DNA of 64,000 nt from Euwallacea fornicatus (lineage: Eukaryota > Arthropoda > Insecta > Coleoptera > Curculionidae): positions 4,340,001 through 4,404,000 of the forward strand of contig NC_089547.1 in the NCBI RefSeq assembly GCF_040115645.1. The letters are read 5' to 3'. The stretch's first letter is position 1, and every line of letters starts with the position of its first letter. The notes under the pieces are model-generated. The model was not told where the DNA came from. It made no database searches and worked only from the letters and a program-made list of their open reading frames with translations. This document shows positions 48,401 through 62,589 of the stretch, piece by piece. A program made the position numbers and the translations under genes.

Positions 48401-51400
48401 ACGAATCGTTTTGCAGGGCAAGCGAATTTTTAACTGAAAATGGGGTTCGAAAGGGTTACTCCATGCCCTAAAAACAACATCCCTCAGGAAATCGGCCCAC
48501 GTTTCGCCGCCCAAAAAACTCAATTAACCCCTGCATATTTTGCATTATACTATTTGACAGCCATGGTGCCAGCGAAAAAAGCTTAATTTACAAATTTTGA
48601 AGTTATATTTACGGGTCGGACTTGATTCGTGGTGTAAACAGGTTCGGAAAAAAAATTTCTAAAAATTCTCCAAGAGAAAAAATTTTGCGCTTAAGATTGA
48701 GCACAAAGAGCTGCGTTAAAACGCCGTGGAATGCTCGACTTGAGGACGGCTCAGCTAGCCTCTAAACGGCTAGTTCAGGTCAGCAAAAAAGGCACAAACA
48801 TTTCTGGCACATTTGATTTTTTTAAATGAAAAAAAAGGTGCAAGTGGAGGGATTCGTTTTGCCGTGACTGAGCAGAGCCATCAGTGCTCATTTTCCTGAA
48901 GTTTAGACTTCGCCCTGCGTCTTCTGAAGTGGCACTTGAGGAAATCTGAAAAAAAAATCTGAAAGACACTCAACGTATGGCCAATTGATTCTGCCTAAGA
49001 GGAACGAGCTCCGATGAAACCTCCAATTGTGGCGAATTTTTAAAGCGTCGATTGCAAAATTTGACTTTACGAGCGTTTCGTGACTTTACTTTTATAGATA
49101 TCGTAATGAGCCCGGCGTCATCAAAAACCTCGAGTTTTCTCTACAATTCACAATTTAACGCATTTCCATAAGATGTCGCGAAATTTCCATAAACGAATTA
49201 AGATTTCTAAAGCCCCAAATTTTAGACATTTTTTCTTGAAAATCACCCATGCGTGAACGCGATTAGACAACGTAATTTCCAAGTAGGCTTTGGATTCCAT
49301 TGTTTTATCAGTCGTTTTTGCCACCGGTGACGTTTCATAAACAATCAAGTTCCATCGGGAATTTTTCGTGTGAAATTTTGCTTCTGGATCCGAGAAAACT
49401 AGTTGAATCGATAGAAATATAGAAGAGTGAAACGTTATGAGTGTTTCTGCTGAAATTCCGGTCTTTCTCCATCGGGTTTTTACCAAAAATAGTGCTATCC
49501 GAATTTGGAACGTTGTGTCGAGTGTCCTGCACATTTCATCTGGTTTTCTGCCGATGTATTCGATTGTCCCGTCAATGTGGCAGTGACGATTTGGCCGTAA
49601 GTCTAATGTTATGTAAACATTTTAATATTTCTACCTTCGTGATAATAGTCAAACAATTCTTGCATGGAGTTAAAATGCCCTTTTTGTGTGTTTTAATAAG
49701 ACGAATGTATTGAGGAAAGTTCTCCACTTGACCTTTACTTTACTCCCCGTCAACCGTCCGGAAGCAGCTCTTTATGTCAAATCATTGACGTATGCAGGAA
49801 GAGTTTCCGCATAGCTTTACGTGTTGCCGAGGTTTGTGTAGAGAATGTATGCACAATGTAGAATTTGTTTCGCTCTTGTACTAAAAATATCGCTGCCTAA
49901 AATTTCAAAAATGATTCAAATTGAACGGCTGCCGTCACTTTGGACACTTTTAAACAAAATCCGAAGTTTTTAACGTGATTCGCCCAAATGAGGTACTAGC
50001 AGCTTAAAAAGACCATTTGAAAAACCTCTGTTTCCAGAGACTTTGAAATTCGAGAAGATCAATACGAACTCATGAGCCCTAGCACCAGCCAATTTCTTAT
50101 TGTTACCATGGCATAGTTACGCTCTTGATTGAGTGGAACTGTCCATTATTCGATGATATAAGATTGCTAGAACATCCTTCTGCGTCTCTGCTCGACCCCA
50201 AAGATACATCGTCGTCCATAAATCCAAGCCGGCGAGACAGATATGTTGCTAAACGTGTTCACGTGACAGTTGCCCATATCATCCGGCCCCGTATATATCA
50301 ACGGGACATGTTCTAAATTCAAATTCCGGTCCGGTTCTCTATATCTCTATCTCTCGCCTATAACGGGTTGCTGCTCATTCGCAAGATGCATCTACGGAAA
50401 CGGACAGAGTGGGTGTTTTATTTATTATCTGTATCGTGTAAGAATAGCTAATTCAATGCCTAGATTGAAACGTAAATTTTGCTATATATGACGGAAAAAT
50501 TGCTCCGATAATAGGTTTAACATTGAATCGAACTTGAACTCATTGCCCCTGTTAAATAACGCTGTATATTGCGGCATTAATATTCGAGTACAATGCCCAA
50601 GCACCGTATAATCCTTTTGTGTTATCGACGTCCATTGTATAATATTGTATTTTAATTCCTGCCTCTGTGGTCGACGGCGACAGGTTCCGCGTTTCCGGTT
50701 GGTACTACCTGCTCAAACCTCGGTTTTTATTGAATTTTGATGTTAATTCAAGACTTTATTTACGTCCAGCTACGTAGACCGTTGGTATCATATTTTGCGT
50801 AGCTCCATTCAGAACGAATTCAGTCCGATTACTCGAACCACGTGAAAACAATTTGAAATGTCTCGATTCTCTCCGGTAATTGGTTGTGTCAATTGAACAT
50901 TCATCCTAGTTAAATAGTCAGTTGGTATGATGGTTCAGGAACTGGAGGTAGTACCTTCAAACGACATTTTTTCTCGGTCAGTAGGTACTTAAGCGTAATG
51001 ACGGTGGTAATAGGACGATTGCTTTCTTGGCCTTCCTACTTAATTAATAACAGCAAAATTGCATAATATCCAAGAAACATAAAGTTGAGATTAATTGTTG
51101 GGTTTCCGTGACGTATTGCGGGTTTTCTAAATAAAGGAACCAAGGAAATTTCGTCTGGTTTTTGTGCATTTTGTATAAAGGCTTTAGGAGCAATTTCAAT
51201 GGCTAGACAAGCCTCAGTTTGAACATCAAGTAGGTGTGCACGAGCCACCATCAAATTTCTCGCTTCTTAATTTTTGAATTATTTCTCTTAATCCGGCCCT
51301 GTGTCTCCGCTAAATGATGCAGAATTTGGGAATTGGTGCACCTCCAGTTTTGCGTTTGTTTCGACAGGGCCTTAAGCGATCAGCGGTTTCCTTCTATTTC

Positions 51401-54400
51401 CTGAATCACGCGGTCGTTAAAAACGTTTTAAATTCAAAAGTAAAATTAGTTCGTTTAATATTATACGTCCTCCCAAGGCTTTCCAATTTAAAATTTGCAC
51501 CGTTTTCCTATTTACTTGCAAAAACAGGACTCAAATCAATGGATTTGAATAGAAAACGACACCTAATTTTTTTTTTTTTTCAATTAAATTCGCACCTTTC
51601 CTAAGCTTTGTGCTTGTATATCTCGCGAATCTGTGCTCGAGATTGTCTCACGAAGTACTTCCAAATTGGTAATCTCGCCGAGCTCTATAACCCTGCACTA
51701 GCGGGGTTGTCACACCCCTTTTAGTTTCCGGAATACGGGGTAACTGCAAATGAAACTTCCTGAAACTGCGTTTCCAAGGTTCCAGGAGTTCAATAATTGA
51801 GTTCCTACTCGATCGGATTCCCTCGATTTAAGTAAAAACGGGTCGTCAAAAATTTTGAAATTTTCACGGAAACTTTGGAAGGAGGCAAGACACTTGCCGC
51901 TCCCAATTTTCCAAACTTTGAACGCTGACATCGTCAATACCACTTAAGAAATTCCTCGTTTTGTGACTTGAAAGGGGGAGTAACAAGCGCTAAAATTGAC
52001 TTGTAATTAATATATAAGTACGACCAGGTTAATGCCGAAACCTCAACCTTAAACCGTCATTTAAGATGCTAAAAAATGAGTCTTAAGAAATGATGCATTA
52101 CCACGTAAGATGAACGTGAGGGTATATCAAAGGGTGGAGGGGGGTCTGTATGGCTGCGATGAGTCTAGTGCACCTTCAAAATTTTGAAACTTCGAAAATG
52201 ATGTTAATTGACAGAAATTCGTCGCTTACCAGAGGAATTCGCATATTGATGAAATTTTTTTTATAGGTGTAAATTTTTATTTCACAAGTGAGGCTGCTTC
52301 AATTACAAAATTTCGACGATTCGGAAGCTGAAAAGCGGGATTTGTTCAGATTGACGACCTTCTCTTTTCATTAGCTGAAATGAGCAAACACCTTAGGCTA
52401 TATACATACCTACGGCTAACTTAACCTCCGCATACAATATTACTGTGTTTGTGGCTACAGAGTTCATTTTTATTTGATAACAGAAGCGTTTTTGTAATGG
52501 AACTGCATAATAAACGGCCAATTTGCCATGAAAATAGATTCTGAATTCCAAATTTGAAGGCAGGCACTTGCGGTGATATTTTTCATTATGTACTACGAGA
52601 TACTTGACAACGAAAACTGGAATTTCACTGAAGTCGTTGCCAACTCAAAAAAAATATTGTTTTCAATTAATTAAGTGATGCCTCAGTGTTCCCATTTTGG
52701 ATGAGTACTGATTTTTCCTTACAGTTAATATTAAAGCGTTCTAGGTTGGTCCAAGGTGTCATAAATGCAGATGATAATTTTGATTTTAATGAACTCAAAA
52801 TTTTGACCTCCTTTTGACCCTTCCCGACGAAAGTTTAACCCTCTTTGGCGAAATTTCGACCCTTTATGGCAATCTATAAATTAAACTTAAGAAAAAAAAA
52901 CTCAAAATGATCGCGTTGACTACAGCTACGTCGGCCTGTACACACTTGTCACGTCTGCTTTAGTCGGCCAGAACTCGATACACATTTAAACGTCAAAAAT
53001 TTCCAAGATGTCGCTTCTGAATTTGAATTGGGTTTGATTAAAAAGCGCTTTCTACATATAATAACTATTATCGAGAAAGTGCATACCTGCATGATCATGT
53101 TTTACAACGGGACTCCGGTAAACGCAAGTTACGCTCAGCTGCCCCAGAAAACACGTTATTTTTGCCTCTGCTTTAGGACTTGAGTTGCATGCCCTGATTG
53201 TTTTTAAATGAAGAGTTTAGGCGAGTAAATTGTTAATTTGCACATCTTTTTATTTGACTGAGGCGCATTTTAAGCTCAAACTGAATGTTGAAACCGAGCA
53301 GCATTTTCCTTGACAAATATCGGCTGTTTAAAGCGCCAAAAGCAACCATTTGGAAATTAGCTTTGTTAAAGTTAAGTTACGTAGAAGAAAAAACACAAAC
53401 GTACATACGCAACTTCGGCATAAGTAATATTTACCTAATTTCGGCTTGCAGAATCGTGTGGGATTCGTTCGCGAATCAAGCATGTGCCTGAAAACAAATT
53501 GACGATGGAGAAACAATTTTGCAAAAATTGTTAATAATAACATCACGTATGTCGCCGAAGCTCAGTGTTGGGGTAACATCAACAATTGCTCAGCTCGACT
53601 GTTTATTGCCCAATTTTTCTTAACAAATAGCTGATGAACGTGTCTGTTTTCCACAAACCCTAATTAGCATTTTCTCACACTCCACTTTTACATTCGCACC
53701 GTTAAAGTGAGACAATGATGGCAATTATTATTTAATCTCTTCTTCAATGTCATTATTAAGGAACACATAAAAGTATCCTTGGGAAATTTTCCCAAAAAAA
53801 AAAAGAAACAAGCAAAAACAAAACTGAAAACGTATGCGTATTTCACCAAAAGCGATTCATTCGGCAAGTCAAAACGGCTCAAAACACCGGAATTTGCTAA
53901 AATTAGTAATAGTGTAAAAATCGTTCAGTTCAGGTTCCGCATTGTTAGCACCGTACATCGAGTACTACTCTTAAGGATAAATAATTAAAATCCCGTATGA
54001 TTACAAGCTGCAGCTAGCGTGAATAGCGGATATGCATTATCGTCAAAATTACACGTTTCCGCTACTGAAGTTTTGTATTTCACTGTGTAGATGGTCGTAA
54101 AAGTGCTACTTTCAATATGCGTTAACAATAAATAACCCTGACCATCATTATTCAAAACCATCATTTATCGATGGGAAGTCGTCGTCATTTTCCACTTAAA
54201 GATGATTTTGAAGTCCGGAATGATATTCAATTTGTGATGCTAATTATGATGATGATACTAATACAAGTCCATGCTTCCACCTTTTGAAATGTGTTTTTCG
54301 GTTATTTATTTGTTGAATTGTCTAATATAGGGTAGTTCACTTACTACGGCTCGGTCCCATGGTCGGTTCAGTGTGACAAAAGTTGCAAAACTGGGTGGTA

Positions 54401-57379
54401 ATCTAAGGTTCGGAAACGGTGTTGCCAAATTAAATACTATTTACGTCGTTTTCCAAGCTCGGTTCGCCATTAAATCGAGCAATTTTATTGGACAGAATGA
54501 AATCAATATATCAAATCGCTTGATTGATTAAAATTTATCCGAAAATAAGACACTTTCTTCTCGAAGTATCAATCAATTACCGATCCCGAGCAATCAATTA
54601 ATTATTTTTCGAAGGATATAATAGCGATATCACAATTAAAGTACGCAGAAACTGCCTCGAAATTTCAAAACAACTTCCAGAAGAACTAATCAACGACGCA
54701 TTCCGACAGAGGGTGCTGGCGACGCGGTTTTTCTGACCCTAGCGGTCGGGGAATTTCGTATATTTCGCTACAGATGGCGCCAAAAAATTGCTAAAAATGA
54801 GATTTTATATTGCAAGTGGCATACGCCATTGTCAGGAAACTTTTCTGCTGCTGTTCCTTTAGAAGGCATTAGTTTGGCATAGAATTCTTACAATTTCGAT
54901 TTGCTTTTGGTCCAAAAAGTCTCTTCTTCGAGCTTATATGCCTCCACGATTTCGTATTGAATCCAGCTGTAGGAGTAAAGTGTATGTGTTTTTTTTCATG
55001 AAATACATTTGCAAAATTAGTTTTTTTTTCCCCCGTAAATTTGGTTGTAGTGACCCAAATTATTAACTTATTGTTGATTTTTCCTACTGAAGCACTTTTA
55101 TTTCAATTCTCACGCACCGTAAATACCAAATCCTTTAGCCTATGCTGGTAAGTGGTGCCATTAATGCACACTTGCGTACCAAACTTCCGGTGCGACATAC
55201 TTACAGACCGCTTTAACAAATCGACTGAAATCTTTTGGCAAATTATCCCTTTGCTGGTTACTCGCACGTGATATTTTTAATTCAAATTTAGCAAACTCTG
55301 ACCTGGATTCAGACATAAATTATCATCGTGACGTAATGCGATGTTTTGGTTTTTGAGTCTCAAAATGTGTACTATTCGTATTCGCGCGGCTATTTTTAAA
55401 TCACGGTCATTTCTCATTTGACAACCTTATTACCTCGACTCTATTTTCTAATTTATAAATAGGCGTATTTTTTATTTACGATAAAGCGAACGTTTTTACT
55501 AGTGGAAAAACAGAAAAACCGTTATTACCTAACACCACCGGGTTTAAATGCACACCATTTTCTTTTTTTTTTTTTTTCTTTCAAAGAAATGGAAATGAAA
55601 GGCCGCATTATTATACATAAGTAAGCCGTTAATTTGAGTTCTGCTTGTGGTAAATGCTAATTGTAATTAATGGCAGCGGCTATCAATTTTTGCAACAGAC
55701 CGAGAACGATAAGGTACGAGTAATTAAATGGAAATTTGTGTCGACGCTCTTCCACAACAGCTTTATAAAATGAAAATTATTTATCTATGACCGATCCCGC
55801 TTTCGCAATAGTTACAGGGAACTGAACCAGACCAATTATAAAATTTAAATAATGCATGATTAAGAAAACCACCACGGGGTTATATTCGGCTTCAGAAAAT
55901 GAGGAAATTTCAATTGCAGATCGGCAGTATAACGTCATTTTTCACATTTTTACCGACTGCATTGGCAAGAACAGGAACTACGATTATTTACACAGGAGTT
56001 CAGTGAGGAAAAAGATTGTTCCTCTCTTCTTATGTGAGCGAAAAATTAAATGATGGGATAAGTTGTTCTTTGGCCACTTCACTGCATCTCGTGTATCGTG
56101 GGAGCGAAACGTTCCTTCTTCAAGAAAGTTTTATCATTTATTCATCTCCCCCAACTTGCAGTTGATGCGATAGCTGGAACTATGAGGTGGCACATTTTCT
56201 CAAGTGAAATGAGTAATTAAGCTTATGATTATCGATAATTTCCATTCCACAACAAATTTCAAATGATTAATGCTAGAATAATGCGTAATATGCAATAACA
56301 GAAACAATCGTGCAGCATCAATTGCAGGACAAATCGTGCCAATTTGTTTTCATCAGCAAACAGCCTCATGACAATGAAGAATGTTATGAGTTTCATGGTC
56401 ACTGTACTTAGCCAAAAATTATTCATCTACCTCTCACCTCTTTTTTAACCATCCTGCCAGTGCCTCGCAAAGATACGCGAACAAAACCAAACTAAAGTAA
56501 GTAGCTAACCAAACACAAACTTTTTCGTGATTTTGTTGGCTTAAAATTTTCTAAAACCCACAAACTGATGAATTTGCGTTAAAAATTTCCGCTAAAAATT
56601 CCCGATCTTCGCGCCGGCGAAACGGACCAAAAGCCAACGCAAAACGCGCTCAACCTAAAGCGTCGTACACATGACTGATCTGATATTCCCACTGTTTTGG
56701 ACGACACGACGCGTACTTGATAAGAAAATTTAATCCTGTGCGCGAGCAACTGGCGAGTTCGCCTGCTCGTCCATCTCACCGGACAGATTTATTCGTGAGG
56801 TTGTTTTCCGAATTAATAAATTTTTTAATATAAAGATCTGCACCTTTTCTTCTTAGCAGCGCCTAAATTCCAGATTCGTGTATTAAAACTCTTCAAAATG
56901 CATCAGAACATTAACATAAATGGAATATGATATTCAAATGATTTTTCAAGATCCCCAGTTCCAGAAACCTTACAGAAATAACGAGCTATATACCGTTTCA
57001 TCTTATTAGCAATCGGCAAACGCCGTGTATACTAATTGTTTTGCCCCTGTATCCGTAAATAAGCGATAATGACAGTGGCTGAATTTGATACATCAGTTTG
57101 ATGATAAATCTAAAAATTGAGAAATTTTATCGTCGTGAACATGAACTTTCGTACGAACAATAAGTCCAAAGTGCAACTCTGTCACAGACTTCTATTCGCC
57201 ATTCGATCAAAAAAACCGTAAGTGTTTAATTTTAGATCGATCGACTTTTAAAAGATTTTCAACTCGAAGTTGTTGAAATGTAAATATTAATGGAACTTTT
57301 ATAGGTTTTTGTCGCTGCCGGATTGTAACAAAAACAACAAACGTAAAGAGCATCTTCTATATTATATAATATTCTTATT
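45484..57379. other. Region between Fam20C exon 1 and PDXDC1 3' end
   Basis: 11.9 kb with no recognised gene. The acceptor at 45484-45486 implies an upstream 5' untranslated exon and promoter of Fam20C somewhere here. A locally CpG-richer patch at 56.58-56.80 kb is one place to look. Scattered frames of up to 128 codons (49148-49534) are not recognised. Confidence 0.5.
46731..47052 (-). CDS. Unidentified open frame with upstream acceptor
   Basis: After a plausible acceptor (AAAACTGTCACAG) the frame reads EDLQLNSMLPPQEMAFIRGA then LDISQYEMLSTRNETLIFN, ending at a stop near 46731. The first 40 residues look protein-like but match no family I know. It could be a decayed transposon fragment or chance. 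Confidence 0.15.
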
Positions 57380-57659
57380 TTTATTCAAAAACAATAACAA
57401 TTTATACAACATCTAAACAAATAAGGATAATAACTGAACACTGCCGTATGCACCGTCGAAGTCGAATGCCGCGTTAATACTGCCCAAAAAATTCAAAATT
57501 AGCATCTTAAAGAAGCATTAAAATTTATCACATTCGTCAGTTAATCACCTGAAAAACTCTTAAACCTGCGCGTGCAAACTGCAGCGCTATTAAGTAGAGC
57601 ATCTGGAAAATTAAAAAAAAACGTGATAAAACTTAATAATTATTATTTATAAGAATATT
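57380..57659 (-). other. PDXDC1: 3' untranslated region of the PDXDC1-like gene
   Basis: AT-rich sequence follows the TAA at 57660. The AATAAA at 57385-57380 (minus strand) is a plausible polyadenylation signal about 275 nt downstream. The true cleavage site is not visible without transcripts. Confidence 0.5.
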
Positions 57660-60600
57660 TTACGGTGCCAATACTTTCACATCGTCAGTCTGATTTTTCA
57701 CTATAGCTTCTTTAGGATCACTATGATCCAGTCGAGCCCCTTGACTAGAGGCGGACGCGTGACTGTTCGACCTGGAGTGATTCGCGCTCACCGAGGTCTG
57801 AATTTGGGGGGTTGGAGGATTTTTGCTCCCTGCTGGAGGGGTGGAACCTAAAAAAATCAATAATAATAATCGTAAAACCTGCAAACATTTAAAAACGCAC
57901 CTGTTGGGACTTGCATATGGTATTTATAGATGTTTTCAGTAGACTCCACGATGCCCTGGGTTAAATTCAGGCTGCGTCCACTAACACCTGCCTCCTTAAT
58001 CTTGGGCGACCACCAATTGACGATGTTGCCCACGATGGGCACGTGTCTGATGATTCCTTCTTGCCATAAACGGTCCTCGTTCTCTTTTTGCAGGTCTTTG
58101 GTGGCTGTTTCAATACCTGTCGAATAATTATTATAATTGAGAAGTTACGAATGGTAATATGTCAAGTTTTAGTTGAAATTTAGATTAATTTTGATATACG
58201 TGATCTTGATTAAACCGTTAGCGATTTGTCAGTAAATATTTTACTGTTCAAATTAATTCAGGAAGAAGCATTACAGACATGCGAAGTATGTCTATAATTT
58301 AGAATTACCACTCCTTGTATACGAAGGTCCAAGTGTTTTGACACAACTTACAACAACATGACTAGAGGTCATACCTTTTTTGACAATTTCGCTCATGGAA
58401 TCCAGTACTCTCGAGTTTTCCTCCACCGACTGTCCCACTCGCACAATAAGACTTAGCAATTCCTCAACGTCAGATTGAGGCGTCAGCATCCCGAATCTCA
58501 CGCACATCATACCGTCAGGACCTTCTCCTAATGAAAATGCAGAATCGGTAGATCGCAAAGCGTCCACTAAAGCTATATTCAGGTTATTCAATTCCTCTTT
58601 TATTTGATCGTTAAGGAGGTCTTCCCAGCCTTCGGGACAATAACGAACTCCGCCCATTCCTAAGAAAAAAGACCATGTTACGTGTTTTTAAATGAACACT
58701 GAGAGAAATATGATAAAACGTGGCAATCGTTCATTAGCATGCGGAATTTAATCGTAAACACTGAACTTACCAGCCCATTCTGGCAACTCAACCAACATCA
58801 ACACTGGCGATGATTCCACTGTCTTCTTAAATGTTTGCTGGTGATGTATCGTAGCCCTCAATATCACCAGCTGCTGCTCCAGAGAACGAATAAAGGCCTT
58901 GAATTCTTCCAAACCCGGCTGTTTACCAATTACATTTTCAAATGGACAAAACCGCAACACTACCCCTATGTCTTCCAGTTCGCAAATGTCGATGGGAATC
59001 TGAGAGGCCTCTAATTGAAGCACCTGACCCAGCCAGGAGTTTAATTTATTGTAGTAAGGGGGCACTTTGGTTAAGATTTCATTTTCGGCCAAGTCGGGAA
59101 TGAATTGGAAGACGACGCAACATGCTGTTGACTCCAAGAGCATCTAATGTGTCGAAAAAGAGAAAAAAAAAACATTATTTTAATTAGAAATGTACCGGAA
59201 TTTCAAAGGATTTTTACTCACAGATATGCTTGCTGGCTTAGAAATTAGCTCAGTAATAGTATAGGCTCCACTTTCACCTCCGGGTTTTGGGCTCTACACA
59301 AAAAAACACTATTGCTAAAACCTTCAAAACAATAATTTATACTACTCACCAACATTCTTACATGCCTAAAAACATCCAAAGCTGCATATAGCCTTTCGCT
59401 AGCAAGGAAATTCTCCCGTATCCTCGACAATACACCTTCCTTGCCTAAACACTGCAGTGAAGCCCAAAGCGGCAACGTCAAAATTCTTCTACTCTGATGA
59501 TCAGTGTTAAGTCCGGCTAAAAGGGGCAAAGTGCTTTCCCTTGATGCCCCAACTTGCTTGCTTTTACTTAGGCTTGATTGATCCCACTGTTTATACAATG
59601 TCTGAACAAATTTGTTAAGAAAGGATATAACATATCATCATGGAGATATTTCAGGGAGTGATGGTACTCTGCAAAATGATAAAAAAATCTTAATAGACCC
59701 ATGGTCAGAAACGTACTATTTTACAGGGTTCTATATATACAGTGGTAAAGTATCATGTTTTCTTTAAATTTTTTTATTTAGAGGTAGTAAAAAGGATACG
59801 ACATTGGGCAGTCCCGAAATCCCTAACCAGTTCCCAAAAGTTAAAGTAAAGCTGTCAGCCACCGGTGCAACCTGAAAAGTAAAAAATAAAATTGAACACA
59901 AATGAAAAAAATAATAAAAAATACATACATTATTGCTTCTGCTGTGATTTGGTAAAGTGAGGGCGGCTAAAGTATGCCCACGTATATGCAACCAGCAATT
60001 GTGGGTCTTGCAGAGCTCTTTAATTCGTATAATATTGTCCACATGACCAGTCACAGGCGTTCCGGCATCGGCGATCACAATGAGCGGCACTTTACCCGTA
60101 ACACCGTCGTCGGTTAACATTTTTTGTAACGCGGAAACATCCATGGTATACTGGGAACCTGGAAATTTTTTAAATATTTTCCAACTGATGAGAGGCATTG
60201 ACCCTTCGTCACCAATGTATTTTCTATTAATTCTGATCTCGTTTGCTCTAGGCAGGGAGCCAGTTGTCCATTGATAATCAAGGCTTTTATTAACCCCATT
60301 ATGAAGTTAATTGGACTTACCAAAATGTGAATTAACAGGCACAGGCCGGACACAAGCTAAAGGAAGCCCTAGTTGCCTACATAGATACTGAACAATTCCT
60401 AATGGACTAGAAACACTACTGTAAATCAAAGGCAATGCAGAGGCAAATGCCAAAGCCCCATCTTCCAAGTACCTTGGATACTTGTAATGTAATACCATTC
60501 GGGCTATGCGCACTAGCCCTTCCAAGTTATCTTCATGGTAGAAAGTGGAAGCATCTAAAAAACTGATAAAGAAATGGGTTCATAAAATCTTCTATTTGGT

Positions 60601-61156
60601 ACTTAGTAATCAGCATAAGATCTTCATCTTAACCTACCCAAACATTTGACAGATCCACCTAGAAGTATCAGTGGTGAATCTAAGGCTTAGTTTCTGCAAA
60701 ACACTTCGATCCAAACTACCGCAGTATGCGGCTAAACTATGGGAAATCATGACAAGTTTTGTAACAGAATCAAGTGATAACGCAGTCACGGGTTCCCCAT
60801 CTTCATCTGTGCTAATGAGCTCTTGTATAGTATGAATTATCTCATTTCTATGCTTCTTCTCTAGACCTAGGAATACCGTACTACTGGACTTTCGAATAGT
60901 CTCTATAGGGGTAGACTTCGTCTCGACTGCCTGCCCCAATCGGCTTACTATTTCTGAGGCTTCAATTGCAATTTCTCCCACTTGAGGCTGCAAATTGGTT
61001 AAGTCTAGCGGATGTTTTTCAATGAATTGTTGTTGCACTTACAGCGTGTTTAGCTTCCTTATTTGAGAGCGTATTTTCCTGGGTAGTGCCATTTCTCTGC
61101 TCAACTACTTCTGGTAGTTTTGATGTACTGGCGGATTGAGGGAAAGACGACTCCAT
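57660..61156 (-). CDS. PDXDC1: PDXDC1-like PLP-decarboxylase-fold protein, complete, 11 exons
   Basis: Homologue of pyridoxal-dependent decarboxylase domain-containing protein 1. Exons: 61156-61043, 60987-60638, 60562-60321, 60158-59929, 59871-59800, 59601-59350, 59293-59222, 59143-58771, 58659-58375, 58116-57901, 57847-57660. All are GT-AG with consistent phases and no internal stop, giving 2394 nt or 797 aa; human PDXDC1 is about this long. Matching segments are GQLGLP-like CRQLGLPLACVRPVPVNSHF, the DAGTPVTGHVDNIIRIKELC strand, LTLPLWASLQCLG, and the C-terminal PIVGNIVNWWSP and LNLTQGIVESTENIYKY. The aspartate of the usual HVDAA motif is R295 (WLHIRGHTL), and the Schiff-base lysine position is N326 (DSFTLTFGNWLG), so decarboxylase activity is doubtful. 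The ATG at 61156 starts MESSFPQSASTSKLPEVVEQ, a low-complexity leader. Confidence 0.95.
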
Positions 61157-61908
61157 GGTGATGACTTGTGACGGCGGAAATCCTTCATTAATCCTTACAA
61201 TTTACAAGCCATCGTGGCAAATTTTTTTGATGATTTGTAAATTCGTGAAAATTCGAAAACAATACACAAAAATTCCGGCAATAGTTCTGCGCACGCCTCG
61301 ACGTGGAAAATGTTTTTCAAATATTTCCACGTAAACTGTCGTGAAGTTAGCGAATCGAGCGCGTGTCAGTGTAATCGAAGTGGTGAGAACATTGTTGGGA
61401 AACCGATTAATAGAGATGTGCATACGGGTTTTAATTTTTTAATTACAGATTATTTAACTGTCCGTTTTTGTCTGTTTTTGACTTTCAACTCGCTGTTCAA
61501 AAATAGCCAAATAAATACCCACAACCCCCACCTGTCAAAATTTTTTCTGTATATTTTAGATAGAGGAATGATGAGTCACCAGAGGGCACGTGCGCCTTGC
61601 AGTGGTTGAGAATCCCTATTTTGCAATTCAACCTGATATGATTAATGATAGTCTCATTTTAGTTTTTAAAATAAGTCTACATTTCGAATTTATTAGGGTT
61701 TATTTTCATATTATTACTTATACAATTATACAGTAAATTAGCGCAGAATCTGCCACTAAAAAATAAATAATGTAAATAGTAAATTTCCTAAACAATTTTC
61801 CTACATCATGATCTTAATACGATGGTTTTATACATTTATAGCTCTTAAATTTAGGGCGTAGCACGAGAAAGTGTGAAAAAAGACTGAGTTTCCAGAGAAC
61901 GACTTGGG

Positions 61909-62023
61909 GGTTCTTCTTTTAGGTGTGGCAATACCGATCCGCTCAAATCTATATCACAATCAGAAAGAATTTCGTGGCCTTTAACAAATACAATAAACCT
62001 CAATTTCCTCTAAAAGAAGAACC
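61909..62023. repeat. Perfect 14-bp inverted repeat
   Basis: GGTTCTTCTTTTAG at 61909-61922 and its exact reverse complement CTAAAAGAAGAACC at 62010-62023, with an 87-nt spacer. Pairing does not extend clearly beyond the arms. Confidence 0.5.
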
Positions 62024-62589
62024 GTTAAAAAAATCTTTTGTAACAAATAGAACCAAAATAACTAGAACTCAATTGGAATTTTTAATGATAGAAATACCAC
62101 AAAAATCGTCAAAAATTGGTGCGAGTGCAGTGTATAAACATCTTGCCGCGATTTTGTTCTTGATTCGACAATGGATTCATTTTTAATGCAGCTTTTAAGC
62201 AAACTTAAAGTTCAGAAACAAGAATTTTTGTCATAATGATGACTACAGTACTTTCAAAACATAGTGATCAGCAACATTAGCTAGCTCGTCCGTGCGCGAT
62301 CGTGTGTGGATATCGCTTTCCTACCGGAGCCTGACATTACAGTGTACCTAATTTTACAATACAACCGAGTAATTTTGAAGGCGCACTTAATTTTCACACA
62401 CACAGAATTTTACGCTAACAAGTAGCATCAACTTCGTCATTCCCAACCCCCCCTTTTTGGACATACGGCCACCAATGGGTCAAGATCAGTACGTTATGAA
62501 AGCACGAAAGATAACTTAGTTTTAGACTTATTTCCAAATTCTTGCTGGAAACGGCTAGTGTTCATAGAGAACTATCGAATTTAAGAGCA

